13,622 nucleotides of DNA from Spirochaetales bacterium (GCA_028723145.1 JAQYFM010000099.1:1-13622); one strand, 5' to 3'. Shown: positions 6,531-13,622, counted from the stretch's first letter. The notes: a model not told the origin generated them from the letters alone. Made by a program: numbers and translations.

Positions 6531-6730
6531 CACTCTTCTCTAGATGTGATAATTCCATCTTTAGAGACTTCTTCAATCTTTCTCTTAGTCTCTTCAAGGG
6601 TTTTATTTAATCTTTTAGTAAGCAATGTTGCTTCTTCATAAATTTTTAATGATTCCTCAAGACCAGTGTTTTCGTCACGAAGTTTTTCAGTTAACTCTTC
6701 AAGCTTTTTTAAATCACTTTCAAAACTCAT
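6530..6730 (-). CDS. xseB: Exodeoxyribonuclease VII small subunit
   Basis: XseB binds the helical part of XseA; several small subunits assemble on each large one to form exonuclease VII, which degrades single-stranded DNA. The 66-residue product is short, highly charged and helical, with the family pattern SFESDLKKLEELTEKLRD, then GLEESLKIYEEATLLTKR and a coiled C-terminal helix. Family members are usually 60-80 residues. I chose the ATG at 6730, one nucleotide after the xseA stop. The Shine-Dalgarno GGAG lies in the last codons of xseA with 6-nt spacing. An in-frame TTG four codons earlier (6742) would place the start on top of that site. Its adjacency to xseA is the strongest support. Confidence 0.93.
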   Translation of the reverse strand: MSFESDLKKLEELTEKLRDENTGLEESLKIYEEATLLTKRLNKTLEETKRKIEEVSKDGIITSREE

Positions 6731-6731
6731 A

Positions 6732-8114
6732 TTATTCTCCAATTATTGCATTTAGTTTTCCATCATATAAATCAATTGTAATTTGGTCATTTACTTTAAC
6801 ATCCGCTGATGTTTTGATAATTTTCCCATCTTTACTATATACAATTGAATAACCTCTTTTTAATACCTCTTTAGGTGAGAGCGCAGATAGCTCCTTCGAA
6901 GTAGCTGCTAATTCTTGCTCCTTATCTTTTACTTTTGCTCTTATTAGATAGGATAAATCCTTTGATAGATTATTAATATTATATTCGTTATTTATAATCT
7001 TCTTTTCTATAAGAGGCTTTAATTCATCACCTTCAAGAGTGTGACAATAATCCTTTATTTTATCATTTATATTAGAGCTAATTAAATCATATAACCAAGA
7101 AACCTTAATTAAAGATGAATTAATTCGGTGATTTAACATTGAATTAACTCCATCCGGAGAAGGTACGTGGTAGCTATTTACCTTTGTAAGCATAATTGCT
7201 TTTACATCAGAAAGTGCTGAAAGACTATTTTGACTTTTTAATAATATATTTTTAATTAACTGTGAAAGCTCATTAGAAATAGTTTTAAGCTTAACTCTAT
7301 CACTATATATTCCTTCAGTTGCAATTACTGCTCCTTCAGTTGGGGTAATTGCTCTAACATCTGCAACGTAATCACTTAAGCTGTAGTCCACTTCGTGTCC
7401 AACGGCAGAAATAACAGGTATCTCAGAGTTATGTATTGCTTCAATTACTAATGGATCAGAAAAGCAAAGCAAATCCTCTTTTGATCCACCACCTCTACCA
7501 ACAATTAAGACATCACACATTGGAATTAAGTTTGCATTATTAATTTGATTACTAATATCTTCAGCGGCACTTTCACCTTGGACTAAGCATGGATAGATAA
7601 CAACATCAAGAGAGGGAGCTCTCTTTTTTAATGTGTTTAACATGTCCTCAATTGCGGCTCCATTTGATGCTGTAACAATTCCAATTCTAGTTGGGTATTT
7701 AGGAATACTCTTTTTATTTTCAATATCAAAGTATCCTAAGCTTTGGTAGTATTGTTTTCTTTTTTCAAGCTCAATTAATATTTCTCCATCACCTTGTCTT
7801 ACTATTCTTTGACAAATAATTTGGTATGTGCCTCTTGGCTCATATACATCAATATTGCCATAAACTGTGACCATATCACCATTTTGAGGAATGTATGAGC
7901 TAGGAGTTCTTGAAAAACGGAACATTACCGCACTTATTTGGCTTTCTTTATCCTTTAATGTAAAATACCAGTGTCCTGTAGCAGATGGCTTAAATCCTGA
8001 TACTTCACCTTCAATTGTTAAGTTATAAAAGGACTGTCTGAAGGTTTCTTTTATTATCTTATTAATTTCACTTACCTTTAAAGGTTTATCAATTAGAGCA
8101 TTATCAAGTGTCAT
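6732..8114 (-). CDS. xseA: Exodeoxyribonuclease VII large subunit
   Basis: This is the catalytic subunit of exonuclease VII, a metal-independent nuclease that digests single-stranded DNA from both ends and acts in mismatch repair and damage processing. The 460 residues match the family length (E. coli 456). Residues about 10-105 form the N-terminal OB-fold that binds ssDNA (TIEGEVSGFKPSATGHWYFTLKD). The catalytic domain carries IGIVTASNGAAIEDML (144-159), VGRGGGSKEDL (205-215) and the SAVGHEVDYSLSDYVADVRA block (237-256). A long helical region follows, then a C-terminal GYSIVYSKDGKII segment. The ATG overlaps the stop of the upstream membrane-protein gene by ATGA (8111-8114), and xseB follows after one nucleotide, so all three are cotranscribed. 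Confidence 0.96.
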   Translation of the reverse strand: MTLDNALIDKPLKVSEINKIIKETFRQSFYNLTIEGEVSGFKPSATGHWYFTLKDKESQISAVMFRFSRTPSSYIPQNGDMVTVYGNIDVYEPRGTYQIICQRIVRQGDGEILIELEKRKQYYQSLGYFDIENKKSIPKYPTRIGIVTASNGAAIEDMLNTLKKRAPSLDVVIYPCLVQGESAAEDISNQINNANLIPMCDVLIVGRGGGSKEDLLCFSDPLVIEAIHNSEIPVISAVGHEVDYSLSDYVADVRAITPTEGAVIATEGIYSDRVKLKTISNELSQLIKNILLKSQNSLSALSDVKAIMLTKVNSYHVPSPDGVNSMLNHRINSSLIKVSWLYDLISSNINDKIKDYCHTLEGDELKPLIEKKIINNEYNINNLSKDLSYLIRAKVKDKEQELAATSKELSALSPKEVLKRGYSIVYSKDGKIIKTSADVKVNDQITIDLYDGKLNAIIGE

Positions 8115-8578
8115 TCTTTTTTGCTCCCATCAAGCATGAAAAATGAAAAAATAGTCATTACAATAGAAAGAATTATACATACATATATTGGTAAATAATA
8201 TGTAGTACATAGTAGCATTGAAAAGGCTATTGAAAGGGAAGGGGACAAAATAAATCTTTCATCCTTAAGTGATAGAAGTAGTAATAGTAGTGCTATAACA
8301 CTAAATATTATTGTTAATTTTATATCACCACTATTAGATGTAGCTAATATGATAGCTGCATTTACCTTATTTATTTTATAAAGAGTTTTGGTAAAGATAA
8401 TAATAAATATTAGAGCGCATATTGCAGAGATGGCAAAACTAATTGAAGTTGAAAGAAAAAATGATAAAACACCTTTAAGTGCTAGCATCATTAAAAATGG
8501 TGATGATAGCTTTTTAAATCGTACAGAAAAGGTGCTTAATAGTATTAGTATTATTGATAATATTAAAAATGTAATCAT
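8111..8578 (-). CDS. Small multi-spanning membrane protein of unknown function
   Basis: I do not recognise the family. The 155-residue product is strongly hydrophobic, with about five membrane segments: residues 1-17, a block around 27-45, 47-63, one around 85-105, and a C-terminal pair ending in the basic/acidic tail DGSKKE. There is a short basic loop after the first segment (RFKKL) and another at KTLYKINK. I place the start at ATG 8578 (MITFLILS). The frame extends seven codons to a TTG at 8599, but that start would sit inside the ferredoxin terminator hairpin. No good Shine-Dalgarno precedes the ATG. The stop overlaps the xseA start by ATGA, so expression of xseA should be coupled to it. 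Its composition is low-complexity (Ile, Leu, Ser), so homology may be hard to detect. Confidence 0.7.
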   Translation of the reverse strand: MITFLILSIILILLSTFSVRFKKLSSPFLMMLALKGVLSFFLSTSISFAISAICALIFIIIFTKTLYKINKVNAAIILATSNSGDIKLTIIFSVIALLLLLLSLKDERFILSPSLSIAFSMLLCTTYYLPIYVCIILSIVMTIFSFFMLDGSKKE

Positions 8579-8608
8579 AAAAGAAAAGCTGTCCAGCAAG
8601 GACAGCTT
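8578..8608 (-). terminator. Intrinsic terminator after the ferredoxin gene
   Basis: On the minus strand, aagctgtcc pairs perfectly over 9 bp with ggacagctt across a 5-nt loop (8586-8608), followed by a T-rich run (ttttctttt). It starts 20 nt after the ferredoxin stop. The run ends at the ATG of the downstream membrane-protein gene, so expression of that gene and xseAB would need read-through or an unseen promoter. Confidence 0.85.
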
Positions 8609-8627
8609 GAAGTGTGATTGATTTTAA

Positions 8628-8795
8628 TCAAGCCTCTTCGATAGCACCTGTTGGGCATACGCCTGCACATGTACCACAATCGAGACACTTGTCTGGGTCA
8701 ATTGAATAGATGTCACCTTCAGAAATTGCTTCAGCAGGACATTCACCTGCACAAGTTCCGCAAGCTACGCATGAATCTGTGATTCTGTAAGCCAT
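8628..8795 (-). CDS. 2x[4Fe-4S] ferredoxin (clostridial type)
   Basis: This 55-residue gene is the classic small bacterial ferredoxin, a cytoplasmic low-potential electron carrier. The sequence has two CxxCxxCxxxCP motifs: C9, C12, C15, C19 (CVACGTCAGECP) and C37, C40, C43, C47 (CLDCGTCAGVCP). Each cluster takes three cysteines from one motif and one from the other. The motifs lie in the usual two-fold repeat with CPTGAI near the end. The start is secure: AAGGAG-like Shine-Dalgarno 7 nt before the ATG, and the MAYRITDSCVACG beginning is typical. It is monocistronic, with a near-consensus promoter upstream and a terminator 20 nt after the stop, so high expression is expected. The redox partner (for instance a pyruvate:ferredoxin oxidoreductase or hydrogenase) is not in the window; an anaerobic lifestyle is inferred. 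Confidence 0.97.
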   Translation of the reverse strand: MAYRITDSCVACGTCAGECPAEAISEGDIYSIDPDKCLDCGTCAGVCPTGAIEEA

Positions 8796-8826
8796 AGTAA
8801 TACTCCTTACCTTATGAGATAATTAA

Positions 8827-8856
8827 ATTATAGTTAGACTCCCTTGGCCTCGTCAA
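8827..8856 (-). promoter_or_regulatory. Strong sigma-70-type promoter of the ferredoxin gene
   Basis: On the minus strand, TTGACG (8851-8856) and a perfect TATAAT (8827-8832) are 18 nt apart. The predicted start lies about 25 nt upstream of the ferredoxin ATG, leaving room for the Shine-Dalgarno. Confidence 0.85.
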
Positions 8857-8878
8857 GGTGATTTTTGATTCAATATAC

Positions 8879-8907
8879 TTTAATTATTGCAAGTGTTTTG
8901 ATAAAAT
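8879..8907 (+). promoter_or_regulatory. Candidate extended -10 promoter of topB
   Basis: TAAAAT (8902-8907) is preceded by TG one base upstream (8899-8900), an extended -10. A weak -35, TTTAAT (8879-8884), lies 17 nt upstream. The expected start, about 8913-8914, leaves only about 3 nt before the ATG at 8917. Confidence 0.5.
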
Positions 8908-8916
8908 CCGTTAACC

Positions 8917-11151
8917 ATGAAGAAACTTGTAATAGCTGAAAAACCCTCAGTAGCTAGGGAAATAGCAAAAACACTATTTGCTTTTGATCGTTTTCAAGGA
9001 TATATCGAAGGAAGTAATTATATCGTAACTTGGGCTCTTGGACACCTTGTTGAGCTTTGTGATCCAGCGCACTACAGTGAAAGATATAAAAGATGGTCAA
9101 TAAAAGATCTTCCAATGCTTCCAGAAACATTAGAACAAGAAGTAATTGAAGATACTAAAGACCAATTTGAAAATATAAATGCACTTTTAAAGCGAAGTGA
9201 TATTGAATCTGTTGTTATTGCAACTGATGCAGGTCGTGAAGGTGAGCTTGTCGCTAGATGGATTTTAAAGCTTTCTGGCTATAATGGTAAGCTTGAAAGA
9301 CTTTGGATAAGTAGCCAAACTGAAAAAGCAATTAAAGAGGGCTTTGCAAACCTAGTTCCTGCTTCACTCTATGATAATCTTTACCATGCTGCCGAGGCTC
9401 GTAGTGCGGCTGACTGGTATGTTGGTATGAATGTTTCTCGTGCATTAACTTGTCACTATGATGCGAAGCTTTCAGCAGGTAGAGTTCAAACACCAACTCT
9501 TGCTTTGATGACTAAACGAGAGGATGAAAGGGAAGCTTTCTTGGGTTCTGGCTACTATACAGCTCGTGCTGATTTTGGTCTTTTTTCTGCATCATACTAT
9601 CCTGAGGAAAACTCGATTCGCTTTACAGATAAAAAGGTAAAAGAGGAGTTTGAAACTTCTTTTAAGGGTAAAGAGTGTGTAGTTAGCGAGCTTAAGGATG
9701 AAGAGAAGGAGGAAAAACCGCCTCTACTTTATGATTTAACAGAGCTTCAAAGAGATGCAAACCTTTCCTATGGCTTTTCTGCAAAGGAAACACTTGATAC
9801 CTTGCAACGCCTATACGAGGTTCATAAAATCGTTACCTATCCAAGAACAGATTCAAGGTATTTAACCTCTGATATTGTTCCAACCTTTAAAGATAGATTA
9901 AAGGCATTATTAAATACTCAATTTGCTTCAACTGCAAAATCATATTTGGAAGATGGTTTTGATTTTGATAATGAAAGAAATGTCAAAGAGGAAGAAGTAA
10001 GTGACCACCATGCAATTATTCCAACGGAAGAAGTTGTAAAGCTTGAAAAGCTATCTTGTGATGAAGAGAAGTTATTCAGATTAATTGCATTAAGATTTTT
10101 GGAGGTTTTGTCATCATCATACAAATATAAAACAACTACATGTATTATCGATGCTTCTGGTAAAAACTTTAAAACTCGTTTAACACTTCCACTTCAAAAG
10201 GGATGGAGAAAGGTAAGTGAGGATGCTGGGATAAAGAGTACTGCTGCCGTTGATAACCTCGATATTAGCTTTGCTATTTTACGTCTTCATGAAGGTGATA
10301 AAGTAAAGATTGAGGATATAGTTGTTAGAGAAAATAGTACAACTCCTCCTGAGCGTTATACAGATGCAACTCTTCTTTCAGCTATGGAGCATGCTGGTAG
10401 GTTTGTAGATGATTTAGATATCAAGGGTAATTTAGCAAATGGTCTTGGTACCCCTGCAACTCGTGCAGAGATCATCGAAAAACTGGTACAAAATAGATAT
10501 GTTGAGAGAGAAGGAAAGTACTTTGTACCAACTGCAAAGGGTAGAGAAGTTGTTAGACTTGCTCCAAAGGTATTACAGTCTCCTGAATTAACTGGAATTT
10601 GGGAAAAAAGATTAGATGATATTAGTAAGGGAACAGGGGACTATGACAAGTTTATTTTAGACATTAAAAAGATGGCTAGTGACTTGGTTGAGGAGGTTAA
10701 GAACTCTTCTCTTGTATTTGAACCTCACTTTGTAGATTCAAAAAAATGTCCATTCTGTGGAAGTGAAATGATGAAAAGCATCGCTCTTGATGGGTGTGTT
10801 CACTACATCTGTCAGCGTCTTTCATGCTCTTATGAGGAAAAGCTTGTAAAAGTGCCTATTGATACAGGAGCAAGTGTTAAGATTAAAAAGGCACCTCAGT
10901 TTACTAGCGATGGAAAAGTTAAGGTTAGCCTAAAAAAGCCTACTGTAAAAATTGCTAAAACAATATATGAAACGAAGATAGAAGTAGTTCATGAAAGTAA
11001 AAAGAAAAACAGAACCTTTGATAGTGAAAGAAATGTTAAGAAAAATAATTTTTCTTCATCTTCTTTTTCTGATGTAGGTGGTGGTACTTTTGCTGATTTC
11101 TTTAAGCAATCACAGGAGAGAGCGGAAAAGAGGAGTAAAAAGAGAAAATAG
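8917..11151 (+). CDS. topB: DNA topoisomerase III
   Basis: This is a type IA topoisomerase that passes single DNA strands and resolves replication or recombination intermediates. The 744-residue product has the N-terminal TOPRIM domain with LVIAEKPSVAREI (4-16) and the metal-binding IATDAGREGELVARWI (101-116), where TDAGREGE rather than TDPDREGE marks the topoisomerase III branch. SAGRVQTPTLALM is at 187-199. The active-site tyrosine is Y308 in VTYPRTDSRYL. LGTPATRAEIIE follows further on. The C-terminus has a four-cysteine zinc motif (C611, C614, C632, C637) and a lysine-rich tail of about 80 residues likely to add nonspecific DNA binding. There is no Shine-Dalgarno; the extended -10 sits 9 nt before the ATG, suggesting an almost leaderless transcript. 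It is transcribed divergently from the ferredoxin gene and appears monocistronic. Confidence 0.95.
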   Translation: MKKLVIAEKPSVAREIAKTLFAFDRFQGYIEGSNYIVTWALGHLVELCDPAHYSERYKRWSIKDLPMLPETLEQEVIEDTKDQFENINALLKRSDIESVVIATDAGREGELVARWILKLSGYNGKLERLWISSQTEKAIKEGFANLVPASLYDNLYHAAEARSAADWYVGMNVSRALTCHYDAKLSAGRVQTPTLALMTKREDEREAFLGSGYYTARADFGLFSASYYPEENSIRFTDKKVKEEFETSFKGKECVVSELKDEEKEEKPPLLYDLTELQRDANLSYGFSAKETLDTLQRLYEVHKIVTYPRTDSRYLTSDIVPTFKDRLKALLNTQFASTAKSYLEDGFDFDNERNVKEEEVSDHHAIIPTEEVVKLEKLSCDEEKLFRLIALRFLEVLSSSYKYKTTTCIIDASGKNFKTRLTLPLQKGWRKVSEDAGIKSTAAVDNLDISFAILRLHEGDKVKIEDIVVRENSTTPPERYTDATLLSAMEHAGRFVDDLDIKGNLANGLGTPATRAEIIEKLVQNRYVEREGKYFVPTAKGREVVRLAPKVLQSPELTGIWEKRLDDISKGTGDYDKFILDIKKMASDLVEEVKNSSLVFEPHFVDSKKCPFCGSEMMKSIALDGCVHYICQRLSCSYEEKLVKVPIDTGASVKIKKAPQFTSDGKVKVSLKKPTVKIAKTIYETKIEVVHESKKKNRTFDSERNVKKNNFSSSSFSDVGGGTFADFFKQSQERAEKRSKKRK

Positions 11152-11158
11152 TTATTAT

Positions 11159-11178
11159 AATAACATATTGTTATTTTA
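11159..11178 (+). terminator. Weak AT-rich terminator candidate after topB
   Basis: aataaca (11159-11165) pairs with tgttatt (11169-11175) over a 3-nt loop, with a short T-run around 11174-11177. The stem has a single G-C pair, so it is weak. The dapB -35 begins at 11179, directly after it. Confidence 0.4.
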
Positions 11179-11207
11179 TAGACATTATTTTACTAATCTG
11201 CTAATAT
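11179..11207 (+). promoter_or_regulatory. Promoter of the dapB-dapA-dapL operon
   Basis: TAGACA (11179-11184, 5/6 to the -35 consensus) and TAATAT (11202-11207) are exactly 17 nt apart. The predicted start, about 11213-11215, coincides with the dapB ATG at 11215, so no leader, leader peptide or lysine riboswitch can fit upstream of the coding region. Confidence 0.7.
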
Positions 11208-11214
11208 CCACGAT

Positions 11215-11976
11215 ATGGATATTGGTATTGTAGGTTTTGGTAAAATGGGAAAGAGGATTTATGATTTAGCTCACGAATCCTCTTATTGTGTAAAAGCTGT
11301 AATAGATTGTTTTTCAGATGATGTAAGAGTTACCTCTAAGACTATTAGTAAAGAATCTTTAGAGGGCTGTGATGTTGTTATCGATTTTTCACATCCATCT
11401 ACTGCTGTAGAAAATATTAAGAAGTATGTTGACTACTCTATACCTGCAGTAATTGGAACAACAGGATGGTATGAAAGAGTTGATGAAGTTAAAACTTATA
11501 CTCAAGAAAAGGGTGGAGCAATTCTTTGGTCTGGAAACTTTTCTTTAGGCGTTGCTGCAACTATTAAGATTGTTTCATATGCTTCTAAACTTATGAATAC
11601 TCTTACTGAATATGATGTAGCTGTACATGAGATACACCATAACAAAAAGGCTGATAGTCCATCTGGAACTGGTTTGATGCTTGCTAAAGAGGTTATTAAA
11701 AACCTTGATAGAAAGGATGAAATAGATACAGAATGTCAGCATCAAAAGATAAGACCAAATGTACTTCATCTTTCCTCAAGTAGGGTGGGAAGTGTTCCTG
11801 GCATTCATGAGGTTATTTTTGATAGTGATGTTGATACTATCACAATAAGTCACAGTGCAAGAAGTCGTGATGGTTTTGCTTCTGGCTCTCTTAGCGCTGC
11901 AAAGTGGTTAATAAGTGAAAAGAGAGTAGGTCTCTTTTCAATGGATGATTTAATAAACAATATTCTTGGAGAATGA
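11215..11976 (+). CDS. dapB: 4-hydroxy-tetrahydrodipicolinate reductase
   Basis: DapB reduces the product of DapA to tetrahydrodipicolinate with NAD(P)H, the second dedicated step of diaminopimelate and lysine synthesis. The 253 residues open with the dinucleotide-binding loop GFGKMG (7-12). IGTTGW is at 80-85. The active-site block EIHHNKKADSPSGTG spans 139-153: H141 and K145 correspond to E. coli H159 and K163, and DSPSGTG replaces the usual DAPSGTA. SVPGIHEVIF in the C-terminal half is the conserved G-x-H-E segment. The protein is slightly shorter than E. coli DapB (273), as in many non-proteobacterial forms. No Shine-Dalgarno precedes the ATG, and the predicted transcription start is at the ATG, so the mRNA is probably leaderless. 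It is the first gene of the dap operon, 7 nt before dapA. Confidence 0.95.
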   Translation: MDIGIVGFGKMGKRIYDLAHESSYCVKAVIDCFSDDVRVTSKTISKESLEGCDVVIDFSHPSTAVENIKKYVDYSIPAVIGTTGWYERVDEVKTYTQEKGGAILWSGNFSLGVAATIKIVSYASKLMNTLTEYDVAVHEIHHNKKADSPSGTGLMLAKEVIKNLDRKDEIDTECQHQKIRPNVLHLSSSRVGSVPGIHEVIFDSDVDTITISHSARSRDGFASGSLSAAKWLISEKRVGLFSMDDLINNILGE

Positions 11977-11983
11977 TATAAAA

Positions 11984-12898
11984 ATGAAAAAGAGTGATTT
12001 ATTTAGAGGTGTTTTTACTGCTTTAATTACACCTTTTACCGATTATGGTACAGTTGATTATGCTGCACTAGAGAGAATTATTAACTTCCAAATCGAGAAT
12101 GGAATTGATGGCTTAGTACCTTGTGGCACAACTGGTGAAAGCCCATGTCTTTCTCACGAGGAGCACGATAGAGTAATTGCTCAAACAATTAAGTTTGCTA
12201 AAGGTAGAGTTCCAGTAATTGCTGGAACAGGTTCTAATGCTACTAATGAAGCAATTAGACTTTCTCAACACGCTGAGGATGCAGGTGTTGATGCTGTATT
12301 ACTGGTAAATCCTTACTACAATAAGCCTAACCAGGAAGGTTTATATAGACATTTCAGAGCTATTGCTGATAGCGTAAGTGTTCCATGTATTTTATACAAT
12401 ATTAAAGGTAGAACAGGTGTAAACTTGGAAACCGATACATTAATTCGCCTTGTTAATGATTGTCCTAATATTTATGCTGTTAAGGAAGCAAGTGGTAATC
12501 TTGACCAGATGACCGATGTAATTAATAGAACTCCAGATGATTTCACAGTCCTTTCAGGAGACGATAATCTAGCTCTTGAGCTTGTAAGAAGAGGTGGTGA
12601 TGGTGTTATTTCTGTTGCTTCAAACCTTTTCCCTAAGCAGATGGCAAAGATGGTTCACTCTGCATTTGATGGCGACTATGCTACAGCTGAAAAAATTGAG
12701 AATGTATTTGCTCCATTCTTTAAAACTTGCTTTATTGAAACCAACCCAATTCCTATTAAAACTGCTATGGCTCACTATGGTAAGTGCCGTGAAATTTTCC
12801 GTCTTCCAATGTGTCCTCTTGAAAAGAGTGAACATAGAGATGTTTTAATTAAGAGTACAGATGATATCTTTGCTGCAATTGAGAGAGGTGAGATCTAA
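11984..12898 (+). CDS. dapA: 4-hydroxy-tetrahydrodipicolinate synthase
   Basis: DapA condenses pyruvate with aspartate semialdehyde, the first committed step of the pathway. It is a TIM-barrel aldolase of the DapA/NAL family, 304 residues here. GTTGES is at 48-53, the catalytic Schiff-base lysine is K167 in AVKEASG, and the proton-relay tyrosine is Y138 in LYNIKGRTG. In most DapA proteins this last motif reads YNVPGRT, so the proline is replaced by lysine, a point change beside the active site. Together with dapB and dapL, the assignment to DapA rather than another family aldolase is firm. I chose the ATG at 11984; a GGAG lies 12 nt upstream in the last codons of dapB. An in-frame TTG at 11966 would add six residues and overlap dapB. 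The stop overlaps the dapL start as TAATG. Confidence 0.95.
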   Translation: MKKSDLFRGVFTALITPFTDYGTVDYAALERIINFQIENGIDGLVPCGTTGESPCLSHEEHDRVIAQTIKFAKGRVPVIAGTGSNATNEAIRLSQHAEDAGVDAVLLVNPYYNKPNQEGLYRHFRAIADSVSVPCILYNIKGRTGVNLETDTLIRLVNDCPNIYAVKEASGNLDQMTDVINRTPDDFTVLSGDDNLALELVRRGGDGVISVASNLFPKQMAKMVHSAFDGDYATAEKIENVFAPFFKTCFIETNPIPIKTAMAHYGKCREIFRLPMCPLEKSEHRDVLIKSTDDIFAAIERGEI

Positions 12899-13622
12899 TG
12901 GCTAGAATTAATAGTAACTATACAAAGCTTGCATCTGGTTATCTATTTCCTGAAATTGCAAGAAGAACTAAGCTTTGGAGTCAAAATAATCCTGGAATTG
13001 AGTTAATGCGTCTTGGTATTGGTAATACTACAGAAGCTCTTCCTCTTGTACTTGTTGATGCTATGAAAGCAAAGCTTGATAAGCTTTCATCAAGAGACAC
13101 ATATACAGGCTATGGTGATGAGCAGGGGGATACTCCATTAAGAGAAGCTTTAAAGGACTTCTATAAGTCTCACTATGGTGTTGAGCTTTTAGCAGATGAA
13201 TTCTTTGTCTCTGATGGTGCAAAAAGTGATGCTGCAAATATTCAAAATCTTTTTTCTGAGGATTGTATTGTAGCAGTTCAAGACCCTGCTTACCCAGTAT
13301 ATGTAGACTCAAACGTAGTTGGTGGTAGAAGTACTGGCTTTGTTGATGGTCAATATAAGGGTTTTGTATACCTTGAGGGTAATAAGGAAAATGGCTTTGT
13401 ACCACTTCCTCCAAAAGAAAAAGTTGATATCATCTACCTTTGCTTCCCAAATAATCCAACTGGTGCTGTTGCAACAAAAGAACAACTTAAAGCTTTTGTT
13501 GACTATGCAAGAGAGAATAAGGCTGTAATTATCTTCGATGCAGCTTACTCATCATACATAGAGGATGACGAGCTTCCACGTTCAATCTATGAGATTGAAG
13601 GTGCAAAAGAATGTGCAATTGA
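12898..13622 (+). CDS. dapL: LL-diaminopimelate aminotransferase, 5' part (runs off the window)
   Basis: DapL converts tetrahydrodipicolinate directly to LL-diaminopimelate with glutamate as amino donor, bypassing the DapD/DapC/DapE acyl pathway. About 241 of roughly 410 residues are present and the frame is open to the right edge. Family hallmarks are clear: NYTKLASGYLFPEIARR at the N-terminus, RLGIGNTTEALPL, YTGYGDEQGDTPLREA, FVSDGAKSD, QDPAYPVYVDSNV, YLCFPNNPTGAVAT (the PLP-site asparagine region) and IIFDAAYSSYI (the aspartate that contacts the PLP pyridine nitrogen). The catalytic lysine lies beyond the window. The ATG overlaps the dapA stop by one base (TAATG), with a purine-rich GAGAGGTGAGA stretch just upstream, so translation is coupled to dapA. 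The class I/II aminotransferase fold alone would be ambiguous, but operon context and motifs make DapL secure. Confidence 0.94.
   Translation, partial: MARINSNYTKLASGYLFPEIARRTKLWSQNNPGIELMRLGIGNTTEALPLVLVDAMKAKLDKLSSRDTYTGYGDEQGDTPLREALKDFYKSHYGVELLADEFFVSDGAKSDAANIQNLFSEDCIVAVQDPAYPVYVDSNVVGGRSTGFVDGQYKGFVYLEGNKENGFVPLPPKEKVDIIYLCFPNNPTGAVATKEQLKAFVDYARENKAVIIFDAAYSSYIEDDELPRSIYEIEGAKECAI

Noticed and set aside
8579..8599. TTG start at 8599 for the small membrane protein
   Set aside because: It lies within the 9-bp terminator hairpin of the ferredoxin gene and has no Shine-Dalgarno; ATG at 8578 begins directly with the first hydrophobic segment.
8618..8631. 14-nt palindrome ttgattttaatcaa at the ferredoxin stop codon
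   Set aside because: It is AT-rich, overlaps coding sequence and has only two G-C pairs; chance is sufficient, and the strong terminator lies just beyond it.
13061..13414. Minus-strand 117-residue frame opposite dapL
   Set aside because: It is antisense to a clearly conserved dapL reading frame, and its Gln/His/Tyr-rich composition is typical of a shadow frame.

Overview
This AT-rich window contains 12 protein genes and two tRNA genes, and most of it reads as ordinary bacterial housekeeping sequence. The likely source is a spirochaete (Treponema/Sphaerochaeta-like), judged from low GC, a short loose lipobox, a RarA protein carrying an extra C-terminal domain, and a dap operon that uses LL-diaminopimelate aminotransferase (DapL). 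This is inference; other low-GC anaerobes are not excluded. I see no insertion sequence, prophage, CRISPR array or defence island.

Layout. Positions 1-180 hold the 3' end of a tRNA-Leu and a complete tRNA-Gly(GCC), closed by an intrinsic terminator. Positions 311-3219 (minus) hold a small lipoprotein gene overlapping by ATGA with rarA, whose product has a ~300-residue methyltransferase-like extension. A divergent promoter region (3220-3310) with a perfect 10-bp inverted repeat separates this pair from a plus-strand pair: a Bax-inhibitor-1 family membrane protein overlapping an RluA-family pseudouridine synthase. Next is a leader (4677-4822) with two consecutive terminator-like hairpins, then an ammonium channel fused to a P-II signalling domain. 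Converging on it from the minus strand are xseB, xseA and a small unknown membrane protein (6530-8578), and upstream of those a 2x[4Fe-4S] ferredoxin with a near-consensus promoter. Divergent from the ferredoxin is topB (topoisomerase III). The window ends in the dapB-dapA-dapL operon for meso-diaminopimelate/lysine synthesis; dapL runs off the right edge.

How the genes work together. Two groups are clear pathway or complex units: xseA/xseB (exonuclease VII) and dapB/dapA/dapL (the aminotransferase route from aspartate semialdehyde to diaminopimelate). The Amt-P-II fusion puts an ammonium channel and its regulator on one polypeptide. It keeps the T-loop arginine that plugs the channel but lacks the tyrosine that is uridylylated in the E. 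coli proteins.

The points most worth a second look are this fusion with its double-terminator leader, the inverted repeat between the divergent promoters, three genes whose -10 boxes sit so close to the ATG that their mRNAs should be leaderless or nearly so, and two unknown membrane-associated genes coupled by ATGA overlaps to DNA-repair genes. All of this was read by eye; no database search was run.
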